DNA of 62,700 nucleotides from Sulfuritalea sp. (GTDB lineage Bacteria; Pseudomonadota; Gammaproteobacteria; Burkholderiales; Rhodocyclaceae), in the NCBI RefSeq assembly GCF_017302275.1, contig NZ_JAFLDR010000023.1, positions 1 through 62,700 of the forward strand, given 5' to 3'. The notes under the pieces are model-generated. The model was not told the origin of the DNA. It saw only the letters and a list, made by a program, of their open reading frames with translations, and searched no databases. Position 1 is the stretch's first letter, and every line of letters begins with the position of its first letter. Shown one piece after another: positions 62,633 to 62,700 of the stretch. The position numbers and the translations under genes were made by a program.

Positions 62633-62700
62633 ATGGCACAAAAGCGGTTAAGCGACGCAACAAAGAAGCGATTGAAGGCAGGCCGGATGCTGCTCGCGGG
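62633..62700 (+). CDS. transposase start, cut by window end (IS630-like)
   Basis: GGAGA precedes an ATG giving MAQKRLSDATKKRLKAGRML then LAG, an HTH-type transposase N-terminus, probably IS630 family. About 80 nt of terminal non-coding DNA separate it from the broken dinB. Incomplete here. Confidence 0.55.
   Translation, partial: MAQKRLSDATKKRLKAGRMLLA

Noticed and set aside
1-62700. CRISPR array, rRNA genes, integrase, complete insertion sequence or phage genes
   Set aside because: No regularly spaced repeats, rRNA-like sequence or recombinase motifs seen; insertion-element traces are limited to 50350-50454 and the right edge.

Overview
The window is a junction between a large heavy-metal resistance island (about 1-43.67 kb) and ordinary chromosomal backbone (about 43.68-62.7 kb). 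It is from a GC-rich Gram-negative. Three RND efflux systems, the CzcE/CopK/CzcI accessory proteins, 5-oxoprolinase/TRAP genes and Aap-type transport genes all point to a betaproteobacterium, most likely near Rhodocyclales. This placement is inferred from gene content only.

Island, left to right. 0.07-9.9 kb (minus strand): a CzcICBA-like divalent-cation efflux operon (czcI, czcC, czcB, czcA), a lipoprotein, a conserved hypothetical, a P1B-4 type ATPase (CzcP/CoaT-like, with HMA domains) and a PII-like protein. 9.9-11.7 kb: an Hsp15-like S4 protein and a stand-alone nuclease-like protein. 11.9-13.6 kb (plus strand): czcE-like, copK-like and an orphan response regulator with a degenerate receiver. 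13.7-18.3 kb (minus strand): an HD-GYP protein coupled to a FlgB-like protein, small secreted and Cys/His-rich proteins, a YdjM-like membrane protein, DUF2934 and a PAS-only protein. 18.4-23.5 kb: a Cu+/Ag+ P1B-1 ATPase, a membrane protein, a Met-rich periplasmic protein, a cytochrome c, DUF2933 and two lipoproteins. 23.5-30.7 kb: cusCBA with small accessory proteins and a DUF411 protein. 30.8-37.4 kb: a third RND operon of unclear substrate, divergent from a CusRS/CopRS-type two-component system (37.6-39.7 kb). 39.9-41.4 kb: a TetR-controlled DsrE/TusA/Cys-rich operon. 41.6-43.3 kb: an AbiE toxin-antitoxin pair.

The island ends at 43,620-43,666 in the 3' half of a tRNA-Arg(TCT), the expected far attachment-site copy of an element integrated into that tRNA. 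No integrase or intact tRNA-Arg is in the window, so the element must extend to the left. Four near-identical inverted repeats (ATTACA-N4-TGTAAT type) lie upstream of copK, the 87-aa secreted protein, the DUF411/cus cluster and the two-component/RND-3 divergent promoter. They suggest one copper-responsive regulon.

Backbone: a MaoC-like hydratase, a histidine phosphatase, tRNA-Ser(GGA), nadC, an FMN glutamate-synthase-domain protein, an EamA transporter, nnrD, a scar of broken genes (kinase tail and IS21 fragment), DUF2147, a TRAP transporter with 5-oxoprolinase genes (pxpBCA), a divergent MarR-like regulator with glutamate dehydrogenase, an Aap-type amino-acid ABC transporter without its ATPase, and a dinB gene cut by an insertion element that begins at the right edge. 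The backbone metabolic theme is uptake and breakdown of 5-oxoproline/glutamate-type compounds.
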